The notes under the pieces were generated by a model, which did no database searches, had not been told where the DNA came from, and saw nothing but the letters and a program-made list of their open reading frames with translations. Made by a program: the position numbers and the translations under genes. DNA of 64,000 bases from an uncultured Acidimicrobiales bacterium (lineage in GTDB: Bacteria; Actinomycetota; Acidimicrobiia; Acidimicrobiales; Aldehydirespiratoraceae): assembly GCA_958296055.1 (NCBI GenBank), contig CATQHS010000001.1, positions 124,001 through 188,000 of the forward strand. Reading direction: 5' to 3'. How positions within the stretch are numbered: the first letter of the stretch is position 1; every line of letters begins with the position of its first letter. Below are positions 14,783 through 22,243 of the stretch, piece by piece.

Positions 14783-17241
14783 GGGCTCTTCTCCTGTTCG
14801 GCTCGCCGGATCAGGGCTCGGATGCGCTCGGGGGTGGCCGGCATCTCGTTCACCTCGATCCCCAGCGGGGCCAGGGCATCGGATATGGCGTTGAGGACCG
14901 CGGCCGGCGCCCCGATGGCGCCCCCCTCGCCCAAGCCCTTGGCCCCGGTGGCGGTGGCGTCGGCGGCGCCGACGGTGGCCAGATGGACGATCTCTATGTC
15001 GGGGATCTCGGCCGCGGTCGGGGGCAGGTAGTCCATCAGCGAGGCGGTGAGCAGGTTGCCGTCGGCGTCGTGCACCAGCTCTTCGTACAGGGCGTTGGCG
15101 ATCCCCTGGGCCACCCCGCCGTGGATCTGGCCGTCGGCGATCATGGGGTTGATCAGCACCCCGGCGTCCTCGACCACCACGAACCGCCCGATCCGCACCC
15201 CGCCGGTGTGGGGATCGACTTCCACCACCGCGGCGTGGCAGGCATTGGAGAAGGTGCCGGCCGGGTCGTAAGAGGCGGTGACGGCCAAGCCGGGCTCCAT
15301 GGGATCGGGGAGCCGGTGGGACCGGTGGTGGGCGGTGCGGGCCAGCTCGGCCACGGCCACGCCCACGCCGGTGCCGGCCACCACGGCCCGGCCCCCGGCC
15401 AGCACGATGTCGTCGGGGTGGGCTTCGAGCTGGTGGGCGGCGATGCGGGCCAGCCGGTCCCGGAGCCGCCGGGCGGCCAACTTCACCGCTCCCCCGGCGA
15501 TCACCGCCGAGCGGCTGGCGAAGGTGCCCCACCCGTAGGGGGTGGCGTCGGTGTCGCCGTGGATGACGCTCACCTGCTCGGGGGCGACGCCGATCTCGTC
15601 GGCGGCGATCTGGGCCAGGGCGGTGGCCAGCCCCTGGCCGTGGGGCGAGGCCCCGATGCGGGCGGTGACCCCTCCGGAGGGGTTCATGTCGAGCTGGACG
15701 GTCTCGTAGCCGGGGGTGATCTCCATGGCCCGGGCGGCGAAGGCCGGGGTGCCGTAGCCGGTGCGCTCCCCGAACACCGAGAACCCGACCCCGACGAAGC
15801 GGCCCTCGGAGCGGGCCCGGGCCTGCTCGGCCCGGAAGGCGTCCAAGTCGATGGCGGACTCGGCCCGCTCCAGCGACTCCCGGTAGGAGCCGGGGTCCAC
15901 CGGCATCCCGGTGGGCATGACGTGGGGGAACTCGGTGGCCAGGTTGGCCCGGCGCACATCGCCGGGGGTGAGGCCGAGCCGGCGGGCGGCCGCGTCCATC
16001 AGTCGCTCCACGGCCAGGGTGATGACCGGCCGCGACACCCCCCGGTAGGGGGCGATCGGGCACAGGTTGGTGGTGACCGCCCGGGCCCTCACCCGGTAGA
16101 CCGGCACCCGGTAGGGGCCGGTCAGCTCGGCCATGGCCATCAGCGGCTCCACCCCGAAGGTAACCGGGTAGTTGCCGTAGGCGCCGATGTTGCAGATCAG
16201 GTCGGCGTCGAGGGCCACCAGGGTGCCGTCGGGGTCGAACCCCCCGGCGATCCAGTAGTCATGGTCCCGGCTGTGCCAGGAGGCCAGCAGGTTCTCGGTT
16301 CGGTCCTCGATCCAGGCCACCGTGGCGCCCAGCCGCCGGGCCGCGGCCACCAGGGCCGCGTACTCCCGGGCCACGCACATCTTCTGCCCGAAGGCGCCGC
16401 CCACCTCGGGGGCCACCACCCGCAGGTCGGCCTCGTCGATGTCGAGCACGTCGGCTAGGGCGGTGCGCAGCATGTGGGGCATCTGGACGCTGGCGGTGAG
16501 GGTGGTGCGGCCCCCGGCCGGGTCGTGGGCGGCCACCGCGCCCCGGGCCTCGATGGGCAGGGCGCTCTGGCGGCGGGACCGGATGGACGCGGTGACGATC
16601 TCGTAGGCGTCGGCCATGATCCCGTCGATCCCGTGGTTGGTGTCGAACTCGGCTTGGAGGACCACGTTGTTGCCCATGGGCATGTCCAAGTGGGGGTGGA
16701 CGGCCGGGGACTGCGGTTTCATGGCCGCGCTGGCGTCGGTCACCGGCTCGGCCGGCTCGATGTCCACGACGACCTGCTCGGCCAGGTCCTCGGCCTCGGC
16801 CCGGCTGGCGGCCACCACCACGGCGATGGGCTCGCCGGCGTGGCGCACCGCGTCAGCGGCCAGCACCGGCGTCTCCAGGGTCACGAAGTCGGGGCGGTCG
16901 AGGCGGGCGGTGATCGGCTTGGCGTCTAGGTCCTCGGCGGTCAACACCACCGCCCCGGCCGGTTTGGCGATCGAGCGGATGGTCCCGGCCGGGACCGGGC
17001 TGCGCACGAAGGCGGCGTGCAGGGCGGCCGGGTGCCGGTCGGCCACGTCGGCCACGAACCGGCCCAGCCCCCGGACAAGGACCGGGTCCTCGAACCGCCG
17101 CAGCGGCCGCCCGGTCCAAGTCGGCGGGGCCGGCGCCGGTGCTGTCGCCTGCGCCGTCATCGGCTCGGGTGCGGCGCCGGGGGCTTGACGCCAGATCGGC
17201 TCGGGTGCGGCACCGGGAGCCTCATGCCAGAGCCTGCTCAA
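14779..17241 (-). CDS. Molybdenum hydroxylase large subunit (CoxL/XdhB family), copy 2
   Basis: An 820-codon frame for a second large subunit. It shows G-G-A-F-G-Q-K-M-C near the molybdopterin site, A-P-Y-R-G-V-S-R-P as active-site loop, P-H-G-Q-G-L-A-T and the catalytic K-G-L-G-E-G-G. It again lacks the form-I CO dehydrogenase Cys loop. The first 27 residues repeat A-P-G-A-A-P-E-P because of a 36-bp duplication (about 17158-17229), so the true start may be the internal ATG at 17160. The longer start overlaps the FAD-subunit stop by 20 bp. Confidence 0.87.
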   Translation of the reverse strand: MSRLWHEAPGAAPEPIWRQAPGAAPEPMTAQATAPAPAPPTWTGRPLRRFEDPVLVRGLGRFVADVADRHPAALHAAFVRSPVPAGTIRSIAKPAGAVVLTAEDLDAKPITARLDRPDFVTLETPVLAADAVRHAGEPIAVVVAASRAEAEDLAEQVVVDIEPAEPVTDASAAMKPQSPAVHPHLDMPMGNNVVLQAEFDTNHGIDGIMADAYEIVTASIRSRRQSALPIEARGAVAAHDPAGGRTTLTASVQMPHMLRTALADVLDIDEADLRVVAPEVGGAFGQKMCVAREYAALVAAARRLGATVAWIEDRTENLLASWHSRDHDYWIAGGFDPDGTLVALDADLICNIGAYGNYPVTFGVEPLMAMAELTGPYRVPVYRVRARAVTTNLCPIAPYRGVSRPVITLAVERLMDAAARRLGLTPGDVRRANLATEFPHVMPTGMPVDPGSYRESLERAESAIDLDAFRAEQARARSEGRFVGVGFSVFGERTGYGTPAFAARAMEITPGYETVQLDMNPSGGVTARIGASPHGQGLATALAQIAADEIGVAPEQVSVIHGDTDATPYGWGTFASRSAVIAGGAVKLAARRLRDRLARIAAHQLEAHPDDIVLAGGRAVVAGTGVGVAVAELARTAHHRSHRLPDPMEPGLAVTASYDPAGTFSNACHAAVVEVDPHTGGVRIGRFVVVEDAGVLINPMIADGQIHGGVAQGIANALYEELVHDADGNLLTASLMDYLPPTAAEIPDIEIVHLATVGAADATATGAKGLGEGGAIGAPAAVLNAISDALAPLGIEVNEMPATPERIRALIRRAEQEKSP

Positions 17242-18079
17242 GGGCCCGGGTCACCATGGCCCGCACCAAGTCCCGCCGGTACTCGGGCGATCCGTGGATG
17301 TCCCCGACCGGGTCGATGCCGTCGGCGGCTGCGGCTGCGGCGGCGGCGATGGCGTCCGGACCGGCCTCGGCCCCGGCCAGAACTTGCTCGGCGCCAGCGG
17401 CCCGCACCGGCCGGCCCGCCACCCCGCCCAGGGCGATCCGGGCGCCGCGTATCCCATCTCCGTCGAGGTCCAGCACGGCCACGGCCAGCACGATGGCGAA
17501 GTCGCCGGACCGGCGGGCGAACTCGGCCATCCCCACCCCGCTGCCGTCGGGCAGCCTGGGCAGCACAACCCGCTCCAGCAGCTCATGGGGTTCCAGCGCG
17601 GTGGTGAAGACCATCTCGAAGAAGTCGACGGCGGAGACGGTGCGGGCGCCGTCGGTGCGGCGGCAGTGCATCTCGGCGTCGAGGGCCCGGGCCAGCACGC
17701 ACCACTCGGCGGCCGGGTCGGCGTGGGCCAGGCTCCCGCCGAAGGTGCCCCGCACCCGAATCGGGTAGTGGCCTACCCAGCGGGCGGTGGCGGCCAGCAG
17801 CCTCCCGAGCGGGCCGCCGATCTGGTTTCGCTCAAGGTCAAGGTGGCGGACCCGGGCCCCGACGGCGACCGTGTCGGGGGCGGAGTCGTCGATGGCGGCC
17901 AGTTCGCCGAGGCGGCCGATGTCGACGATTGCCGCCGGGCGGGCCAGCCGGAAGTTCATGGCCGGGACCAGGCTCTGGCCGCCGGCCAGCACCTTGGCGT
18001 CGTCGCCGTGTTCGTGCAGGAGCCCGAGCGCCTCCTCGACGGTGTCGGGGGCGAAGTACTCGAAGGAGGCGGGCTTCAC
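17222..18079 (-). CDS. Molybdenum hydroxylase FAD-binding medium subunit (CoxM-like)
   Basis: A 285-residue FAD subunit. The FAD motifs A-G-G-Q-S-L-V-P and T-F-G-G-S-L-A-H-A-D-P-A-A-E-W are in their usual places (about residues 32 and 112), followed by the CO dehydrogenase-type C-terminal domain. It is first in the gene order medium-large-small-large and probably oxidises the iron-sulphur subunit for delivery to the respiratory chain. It starts at GTG, overlapped by the stop of a 25-codon upstream frame (GTGA). Confidence 0.9.
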   Translation of the reverse strand: MKPASFEYFAPDTVEEALGLLHEHGDDAKVLAGGQSLVPAMNFRLARPAAIVDIGRLGELAAIDDSAPDTVAVGARVRHLDLERNQIGGPLGRLLAATARWVGHYPIRVRGTFGGSLAHADPAAEWCVLARALDAEMHCRRTDGARTVSAVDFFEMVFTTALEPHELLERVVLPRLPDGSGVGMAEFARRSGDFAIVLAVAVLDLDGDGIRGARIALGGVAGRPVRAAGAEQVLAGAEAGPDAIAAAAAAAADGIDPVGDIHGSPEYRRDLVRAMVTRALEQALA

Positions 18080-18153
18080 GGCCGTTCGGCCCGGTGCCCC
18101 GAGGCGGCGGAGGTTGCGGGCCGTGCGGGGCGCCCCGAGGCGGCGGAGGTCAT
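18076..18153 (-). other. 25-codon upstream frame coupled to the FAD-subunit gene
   Basis: The ATG at 18153 opens a frame of 25 residues rich in Ala, Ser, Arg and Pro; its TGA overlaps the GTG of the CoxM-like gene. Two copies of a 19-bp core 36 bp apart (18096-18114, 18132-18150) encode its repeated T-S-A-A-S-G motif. Such a frame could set translation of the operon by coupling. It may equally be the by-product of a local duplication. Confidence 0.4.
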
Positions 18154-18224
18154 GGCCGTTTCATAGCATGAGCGGGCAAGGTTCCACGGCCCGGGGCGGA
18201 AGGCCCCGAGAAGGAGTTGACGAG

Positions 18225-18617
18225 GTGCCGCAGAAAGAAGAGATCCGAGTCGATCGGTTGAACCCGCCGCTCAGCCACTACACCGACGCCACCCGCTTCG
18301 GCGACCTGCTGTTCATCTCCGGGTGCGGACCCCTCGACGGCGACGGCAACCTGGTGGGCGGCGACGACGTGGCCGCCCAGGCCCGGGCCACCCTAGAGAA
18401 CATCGGGGCCATCCTGGAGGCGGCCGGGGCCACCTTCGCCGACGTGTTGAAGGTGATCGTGTACCTCACCGACATCGGCGACCGGGCCGCCATCAACCCG
18501 GTCCGCCAGGAGTTCTTCGGCGACAGCCGCCCGTGCAGCACCCTGATCGGGATCAACGAGCTGGTGGTGCCGGGCATGAAGGTCGAGATCGAGGCCATCG
18601 CTGGCATCGGTTCCTGA
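18225..18617 (+). CDS. RidA-family protein (YjgF/YER057c/UK114)
   Basis: A 130-residue Rid-fold protein. The GTG at 18225 is chosen because AAGGAG lies 8 nt before it. The fold is clear (F-I-S-G-C-G-P-L-D-G-D-G-N-L, V-L-K-V-I-V-Y-L-T-D, V-E-I-E-A-I-A-G). At the place of the catalytic Arg of true RidA imine deaminases the sequence reads S-R-P-C-S-T-L-I, which seems to lack the second Arg. It is therefore more likely one of the Rid4-7-like groups tied to catabolic gene clusters than a housekeeping RidA. Confidence 0.85.
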   Translation: MPQKEEIRVDRLNPPLSHYTDATRFGDLLFISGCGPLDGDGNLVGGDDVAAQARATLENIGAILEAAGATFADVLKVIVYLTDIGDRAAINPVRQEFFGDSRPCSTLIGINELVVPGMKVEIEAIAGIGS

Positions 18618-18677
18618 GCTTGCCGCCCGCAACAGGCCCCACCGATCACGCCGGGGACAACGTCACCGACACCACAA

Positions 18678-19523
18678 CTAGAGTTCCTCGGCGCCGTAGG
18701 CCAGGCGGTAGACGTCGGTGCGGCGGTCGGCTCGGGGCTGGATCAGCGGGCTGCGGGCCTGGGCCCGGCGGGCCTCGCCCACGTCGATGTCGGCGGTGGC
18801 GAGGCGCTCCTCATCCCCGGGCAGGGGGCCGGCGGCCAGCGAACCGTACGGGTCGACCAACACCGAGGACCCGAGCATCCTGAGTCCGCCGAAGGCACCG
18901 ACCTGGGAGGCGCAGGCGATGAACACCTGGCTCAGGTTGGCCTGCAGGACGGCCCCCTCGGCCTGGGGGCACAGCTCGCCGGGGTTCTGCGCCTTGCGGT
19001 CGAACCCGGTCACCCAGGCGGTGGGCACGCACACCAAATCGGCGCCGCGCAGGGCCAGGATCCGCACCACTTCCACGAACCGCAGGTCGTAGCAGACGCA
19101 GATCCCCATGGTCCCCCAGCGGGTCTCGAACACCGGCAGCCCCAGGTCGCCGGGCTCGAAGCAGTGCTTCTCCTCGGCGAACAGGTGCAGCTTGCGGTAG
19201 TGGCCGACCACGCCGCCGCCGTCCACCGCCACCGCTGAGTTGTAGATCCGGTCGCCGTCGCGCTCGCAGAACCCGCCCACCACCATCCCGCCGCTGTCGG
19301 TCGCGGCCGACTGCCAGGCGGACACGGTGGGGCCGTCGAGGGGTTCGGCCCGGGGGGCGATCTGGCCGGGGTCAACGCCGTACCAGGGCACGGTCAGCTC
19401 GGGCAGCACCGCGATGGCCGCGCCCTGCTCGAAGAGCCGGCGGGCGGCGTCGAGGCCGCGGTCCCGGTTGGCCTCGGTCTCGCCGGGGGGGCTGCCGATC
19501 TGGGCCAGACCGACGACGGTCAC
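18678..19523 (-). CDS. Carbon-nitrogen hydrolase (nitrilase superfamily amidase)
   Basis: A 281-residue nitrilase-fold enzyme. The catalytic triad is visible as Glu in L-P-E-L-T-V-P, Lys in Y-R-K-L-H-L-F and Cys in C-V-C-Y-D-L-R-F. It should hydrolyse an amide or N-carbamoyl bond. The C-terminal region is also typical (S-S-V-L-V-D-P-Y-G). It is followed on the same strand, upstream in transcription, by two cupin genes, and the group faces the RidA-like gene; substrate unknown. Confidence 0.9.
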   Translation of the reverse strand: MTVVGLAQIGSPPGETEANRDRGLDAARRLFEQGAAIAVLPELTVPWYGVDPGQIAPRAEPLDGPTVSAWQSAATDSGGMVVGGFCERDGDRIYNSAVAVDGGGVVGHYRKLHLFAEEKHCFEPGDLGLPVFETRWGTMGICVCYDLRFVEVVRILALRGADLVCVPTAWVTGFDRKAQNPGELCPQAEGAVLQANLSQVFIACASQVGAFGGLRMLGSSVLVDPYGSLAAGPLPGDEERLATADIDVGEARRAQARSPLIQPRADRRTDVYRLAYGAEEL

Positions 19524-19586
19524 TCCGCTCCCCCGCCCTCTCCCCGAGCGGTCACCGCCGCGGCGGCGCCGCTCGCCGGGCGGCGG

Positions 19587-19961
19587 TCACTCCACGCCCA
19601 GGAGGCGCAGCAGGTTGCGGTCGGGGGGACAGGGCCCGCCGATGCTGACCACCCGCTCCCCCCGGTCGGCCTTGACCGCGTGCTCCACCCCGGCGGGCAC
19701 GTGGATGGCCTGCCCGGCCTCGAAAGCCAGGTCGGCGCCGTTGGTGAGATCGCTCACCGTGCCCCGCCCCTCCAGGCAGAAGATGGTGTCCTCGGACTCC
19801 TGGTGGGTGTGGGCCACGTTGCGCTCCCCCGGCTCCAGCACCACATAGTTCATGTTGGCCACTTCAGCCCCCGAGCCGGGCCACACGATCAGCCGGGCGT
19901 CGGCGGAGATCATCGGCATCATCAGATCGGGCTCGTCTCGGTGAAAGATCCTGATAGCCAT
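19587..19961 (-). CDS. Cupin domain protein
   Basis: A 124-residue single cupin with metal motif residues in A-H-T-H-Q-E-S-E-D-T-I-F and G-V-E-H-A-V. It ends in I-G-G-P-C-P-P-D-R-N-L, and the neighbouring cupin ends in nearly the same motif, so the pair probably arose by duplication. Its ATG overlaps the neighbour's stop by one base. The His-rich first motif is more complete here than in the partner. Function unknown. Confidence 0.8.
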   Translation of the reverse strand: MAIRIFHRDEPDLMMPMISADARLIVWPGSGAEVANMNYVVLEPGERNVAHTHQESEDTIFCLEGRGTVSDLTNGADLAFEAGQAIHVPAGVEHAVKADRGERVVSIGGPCPPDRNLLRLLGVE

Positions 19962-20350
19962 CAGGCACCACCTCCTGGCGGGTACAGGGCCGGGTCGGGC
20001 GGGCACGGGCCGCCGATCAACACGGTGCCGGCTTCGGAGGATTCCACCCGGTAGGCGGTCCCGGCGTCGACGTGGAACATCGACCCCACCACGAGCCGGT
20101 GGCTCTGGCCGGTGTCGGGGTCGGTCACCGCGGCCGCGCCCGAGCACAGGTGGTAGACGGCGTCGGAGGGGTGGGTCAGCGCCGTGGTGCGGCCGCCTTC
20201 GTCGAGGCTGATCACGTGCATGGAGCGGTGGACGGCGCCGGTTCCGGGCCACACCACCGCCCGGGCCACACCCCCCCGCTCGATGATGGGAAGCTCCGGG
20301 CAGGCCTCGTCGGCGGTCAGGACCGCCACCGCGTCCACGGCTGCCGTCAA
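19961..20350 (-). CDS. Cupin domain protein (paralogue of the next gene)
   Basis: A 129-residue single cupin ending V-L-I-G-G-P-C-P-P-D-P-A-L-Y. The first metal motif is degenerate: it has T-H-P-S-D-A-V-Y-H-L where the paralogue has H-T-H and Glu. It may thus be the less active or regulatory half of a heteromeric pair. Stop and next start share one base (TGATG), so the two are coupled. Confidence 0.78.
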   Translation of the reverse strand: MTAAVDAVAVLTADEACPELPIIERGGVARAVVWPGTGAVHRSMHVISLDEGGRTTALTHPSDAVYHLCSGAAAVTDPDTGQSHRLVVGSMFHVDAGTAYRVESSEAGTVLIGGPCPPDPALYPPGGGA

Positions 20351-20409
20351 GGTCGCCCCTGCCCAACTCGGTGTGGAGATGCTGGGACCGCCCCTGCGTT
20401 CACGGCTGC

Positions 20410-20415
20410 CATACT
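20410..20415 (+). promoter_or_regulatory. Possible leaderless -10 element
   Basis: CATACT ends 6 nt before the GTG at 20422, the same spacing as TAGGCT/TAGCCT at three other genes. The first base departs from TANNNT, so confidence is modest. Confidence 0.4.
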
Positions 20416-20421
20416 ACCGGC

Positions 20422-21015
20422 GTGAGCCGACTGGCGAAGCTGACGCCCGACCGGATGAACGACGACCAGGCCGCCCTGTACGACGCCATCGCCAGCGGCG
20501 ACCGGGCCCGGGACAGCGCCTTCCCGCTGACCGAGAGCGACGGTGCCCTGGTCGGGCCGTTCAACTGCATGCTGTACAGCCCCCACGTAGGGGACGCGGT
20601 CCAGAAGGTGGGCTCGGCGGTGAGGTTCCACTCCGAGATGTCGGCCCGGGTGCGCGAGATCGTCACCTTGAGCGTGGCCCGCCACTGGCGCAGCGACTTC
20701 GAGTGGTGGGCCCACGACCTCATAGCCCGCCGGGCCGGGTTCTCTGAGGCCGAGCTGGCCGCCCTCAAGGACGGACGGGAGATCGACTTCGACGACCGGG
20801 CCGAGCGGACCGCCTACCGGTTCTGCCAGTCGATCCTCGACACCGGCGACGCGCCCGACGACCTCTACGCCGACGCGGTGGCCGACTTCGGCGAGTCCGG
20901 GGTGTGCGACCTGGTGGTGCTCATCGGCTACTACGGGCTGATCGCCCAGATGATGAGGGTGTTGAGGGTGGGCGTCCCCGACGGGGAGAACTCCGTGTTC
21001 GAGCCCGAGGGCTGA
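20422..21015 (+). CDS. Carboxymuconolactone decarboxylase family protein
   Basis: A 197-residue alpha-helical protein of the CMD/AhpD-like group, with the family segment V-R-E-I-V-T-L-S-V-A-R-H-W and F-E-W-W-A-H around residue 80-95. The C-x-x-C of AhpD is absent, so a decarboxylase, lactonase or unknown role is more likely than a peroxidase-reductant role. GTG at 20422 is preferred over an upstream start because it fits the family N-terminus (S-R-L-A-K-L-T-P-D-R-M) and the hexamer upstream. Confidence 0.83.
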   Translation: MSRLAKLTPDRMNDDQAALYDAIASGDRARDSAFPLTESDGALVGPFNCMLYSPHVGDAVQKVGSAVRFHSEMSARVREIVTLSVARHWRSDFEWWAHDLIARRAGFSEAELAALKDGREIDFDDRAERTAYRFCQSILDTGDAPDDLYADAVADFGESGVCDLVVLIGYYGLIAQMMRVLRVGVPDGENSVFEPEG

Positions 21016-21048
21016 CCGGGCTCAGATCGGGCAGGCCGGTGGGTGGCA

Positions 21049-21073
21049 CCCGTGACAGGACCCGCCGGCCGGG
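21049..21073. repeat. Dispersed 25-bp repeat, copy A
   Basis: A 25-bp sequence (CCCGTGACAGG plus a CCCGCCGGCC core) between the convergent CMD and ferredoxin genes. An identical copy lies 41 kb away at 62366-62390, with a 17-bp partial copy at 62405. GGGTG-G-CACCC just before it forms a small hairpin, so it could be a terminator-associated repetitive element. Confidence 0.7.
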
Positions 21074-21084
21074 GGCTTAGAAGG

Positions 21085-21273
21085 TTAGACGGCCCGGATG
21101 GCCCGGGTGGGGCAGGCCTCGACGGCTTGGGCGACCCGGGCGGCCAGCTCGGGGGCGGGCTCGGCGGCCAAGACGTGGGCCAGCCCGTCGTCGCGCACCT
21201 CGAACACCTCGGGGGCGAGCATCTCGCACGACCCGCTGCCGATGCACTTGCCGACGATCACCGTCACCTTCAC
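21085..21273 (-). CDS. [3Fe-4S] ferredoxin
   Basis: A 62-residue ferredoxin. The cluster ligands are C10 and C16 in K-C-I-G-S-G-S-C and C54 in V-E-A-C-P-T-R-A-I. The second position of the usual C-x2-C-x2-C is Gly, which specifies a 3Fe-4S rather than a 4Fe-4S cluster. Such ferredoxins usually feed cytochrome P450s in actinomycetes. No P450 lies in the window; the Rieske oxygenase at 11 kb is another candidate partner. Confidence 0.92.
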   Translation of the reverse strand: MKVTVIVGKCIGSGSCEMLAPEVFEVRDDGLAHVLAAEPAPELAARVAQAVEACPTRAIRAV

Positions 21274-21315
21274 CGGTTCCGACCCTATCGGGCCCGAGAT
21301 GCAAAGATCGGGCCC

Positions 21316-22218
21316 ATGATCTCGGAGCTGTTCGACCCCGAGGCCTGGCTACCGGTGGCCGGCTTCGAGGACCTGACCGACGTCACCTACCACCGGGCCG
21401 CCGACCAGGGCACGGTGCGGGTGGCCTTCGACCGGCCCGAGGTGCGCAACGCCTTCCGGCCCCACACCGTGGACGAGCTGTACCGGTGTCTGGACCACGC
21501 CCGCATGACCGGCGACGTGGGCTGCGTGCTGCTCACAGGCAACGGCCCGTCGCCCAAAGACGGGGGCTGGGCCTTCTGCTCGGGCGGCGACCAGCGCATC
21601 CGGGGCCGAGACGGCTACCGGTACGCCGACGGCGACACGGCCGAGGGCATCGACCCGGCCCGGTCCGGGCGCCTGCACATCCTTGAAGTGCAGCGCCTCA
21701 TCCGCACCATGCCCAAGGTGGTGGTGGCGGTGGTGCCGGGCTGGGCGGTGGGGGGCGGCCACAGCCTGCACGCCACCGCCGATTTGACCCTGGCCAGCGC
21801 CGAGCACGCCGTCTTCAAGCAGACCGACACCGACGTGGCCAGCTTCGACGGCGGGTTCGGCTCGGCCTACCTGGCCCGCCAGATCGGTCAGAAGCGGGCC
21901 CGGGAGATCTTCTTTCTGGGCCGCAGCTACTCCGCGGCCGAGGCTTTCGAGATGGGAATGGTGAACGCGGTGGTGCCCCACGCCGAGCTGGAGCCCACCG
22001 CGCTGGAGTGGGCCCGGGCGATCAACTCCAAGAGCCCGACCGCCCAGCGGATGGCGAAGTTCGCGCTGAACCTCATCGACGACGGGCTCATCGGCCAGCA
22101 GGTGTTCGCGGGCGAGGCCACCCGGCTGGCCTACATGACCGACGAGGCGGTCGAGGGGCGAGACGCCTTCCTGGCCAAGCGGCCCCCCGACTGGTCGCCC
22201 TTCCCCTGGTATTACTGA
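21316..22218 (+). CDS. menB: 1,4-dihydroxy-2-naphthoyl-CoA synthase (MenB)
   Basis: A 300-residue crotonase-fold enzyme. MenB markers are F-C-S-G-G-D-Q, W-A-V-G-G-G-H-S-L-H and T-D-V-A-S-F-D-G-G-F-G-S-A-Y-L-A-R. The C-terminus W-S-P-F-P-W-Y-Y is close to the usual MenB ending. It closes the second ring of menaquinone precursors from O-succinylbenzoyl-CoA. No other men genes are nearby, so it stands alone. The ATG follows AAAGAT by 7 nt. Confidence 0.9.
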   Translation: MISELFDPEAWLPVAGFEDLTDVTYHRAADQGTVRVAFDRPEVRNAFRPHTVDELYRCLDHARMTGDVGCVLLTGNGPSPKDGGWAFCSGGDQRIRGRDGYRYADGDTAEGIDPARSGRLHILEVQRLIRTMPKVVVAVVPGWAVGGGHSLHATADLTLASAEHAVFKQTDTDVASFDGGFGSAYLARQIGQKRAREIFFLGRSYSAAEAFEMGMVNAVVPHAELEPTALEWARAINSKSPTAQRMAKFALNLIDDGLIGQQVFAGEATRLAYMTDEAVEGRDAFLAKRPPDWSPFPWYY

Positions 22219-22243
22219 GTCGCGCCCTCCGGCCGGCGGGGCC

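Noticed and set aside
11991-18079. Form-I CO dehydrogenase
   Set aside because: Neither large subunit has the Cys-containing active-site loop A-Y-x-C-S-F-R; they are xanthine-oxidase-family hydroxylases of unknown substrate.
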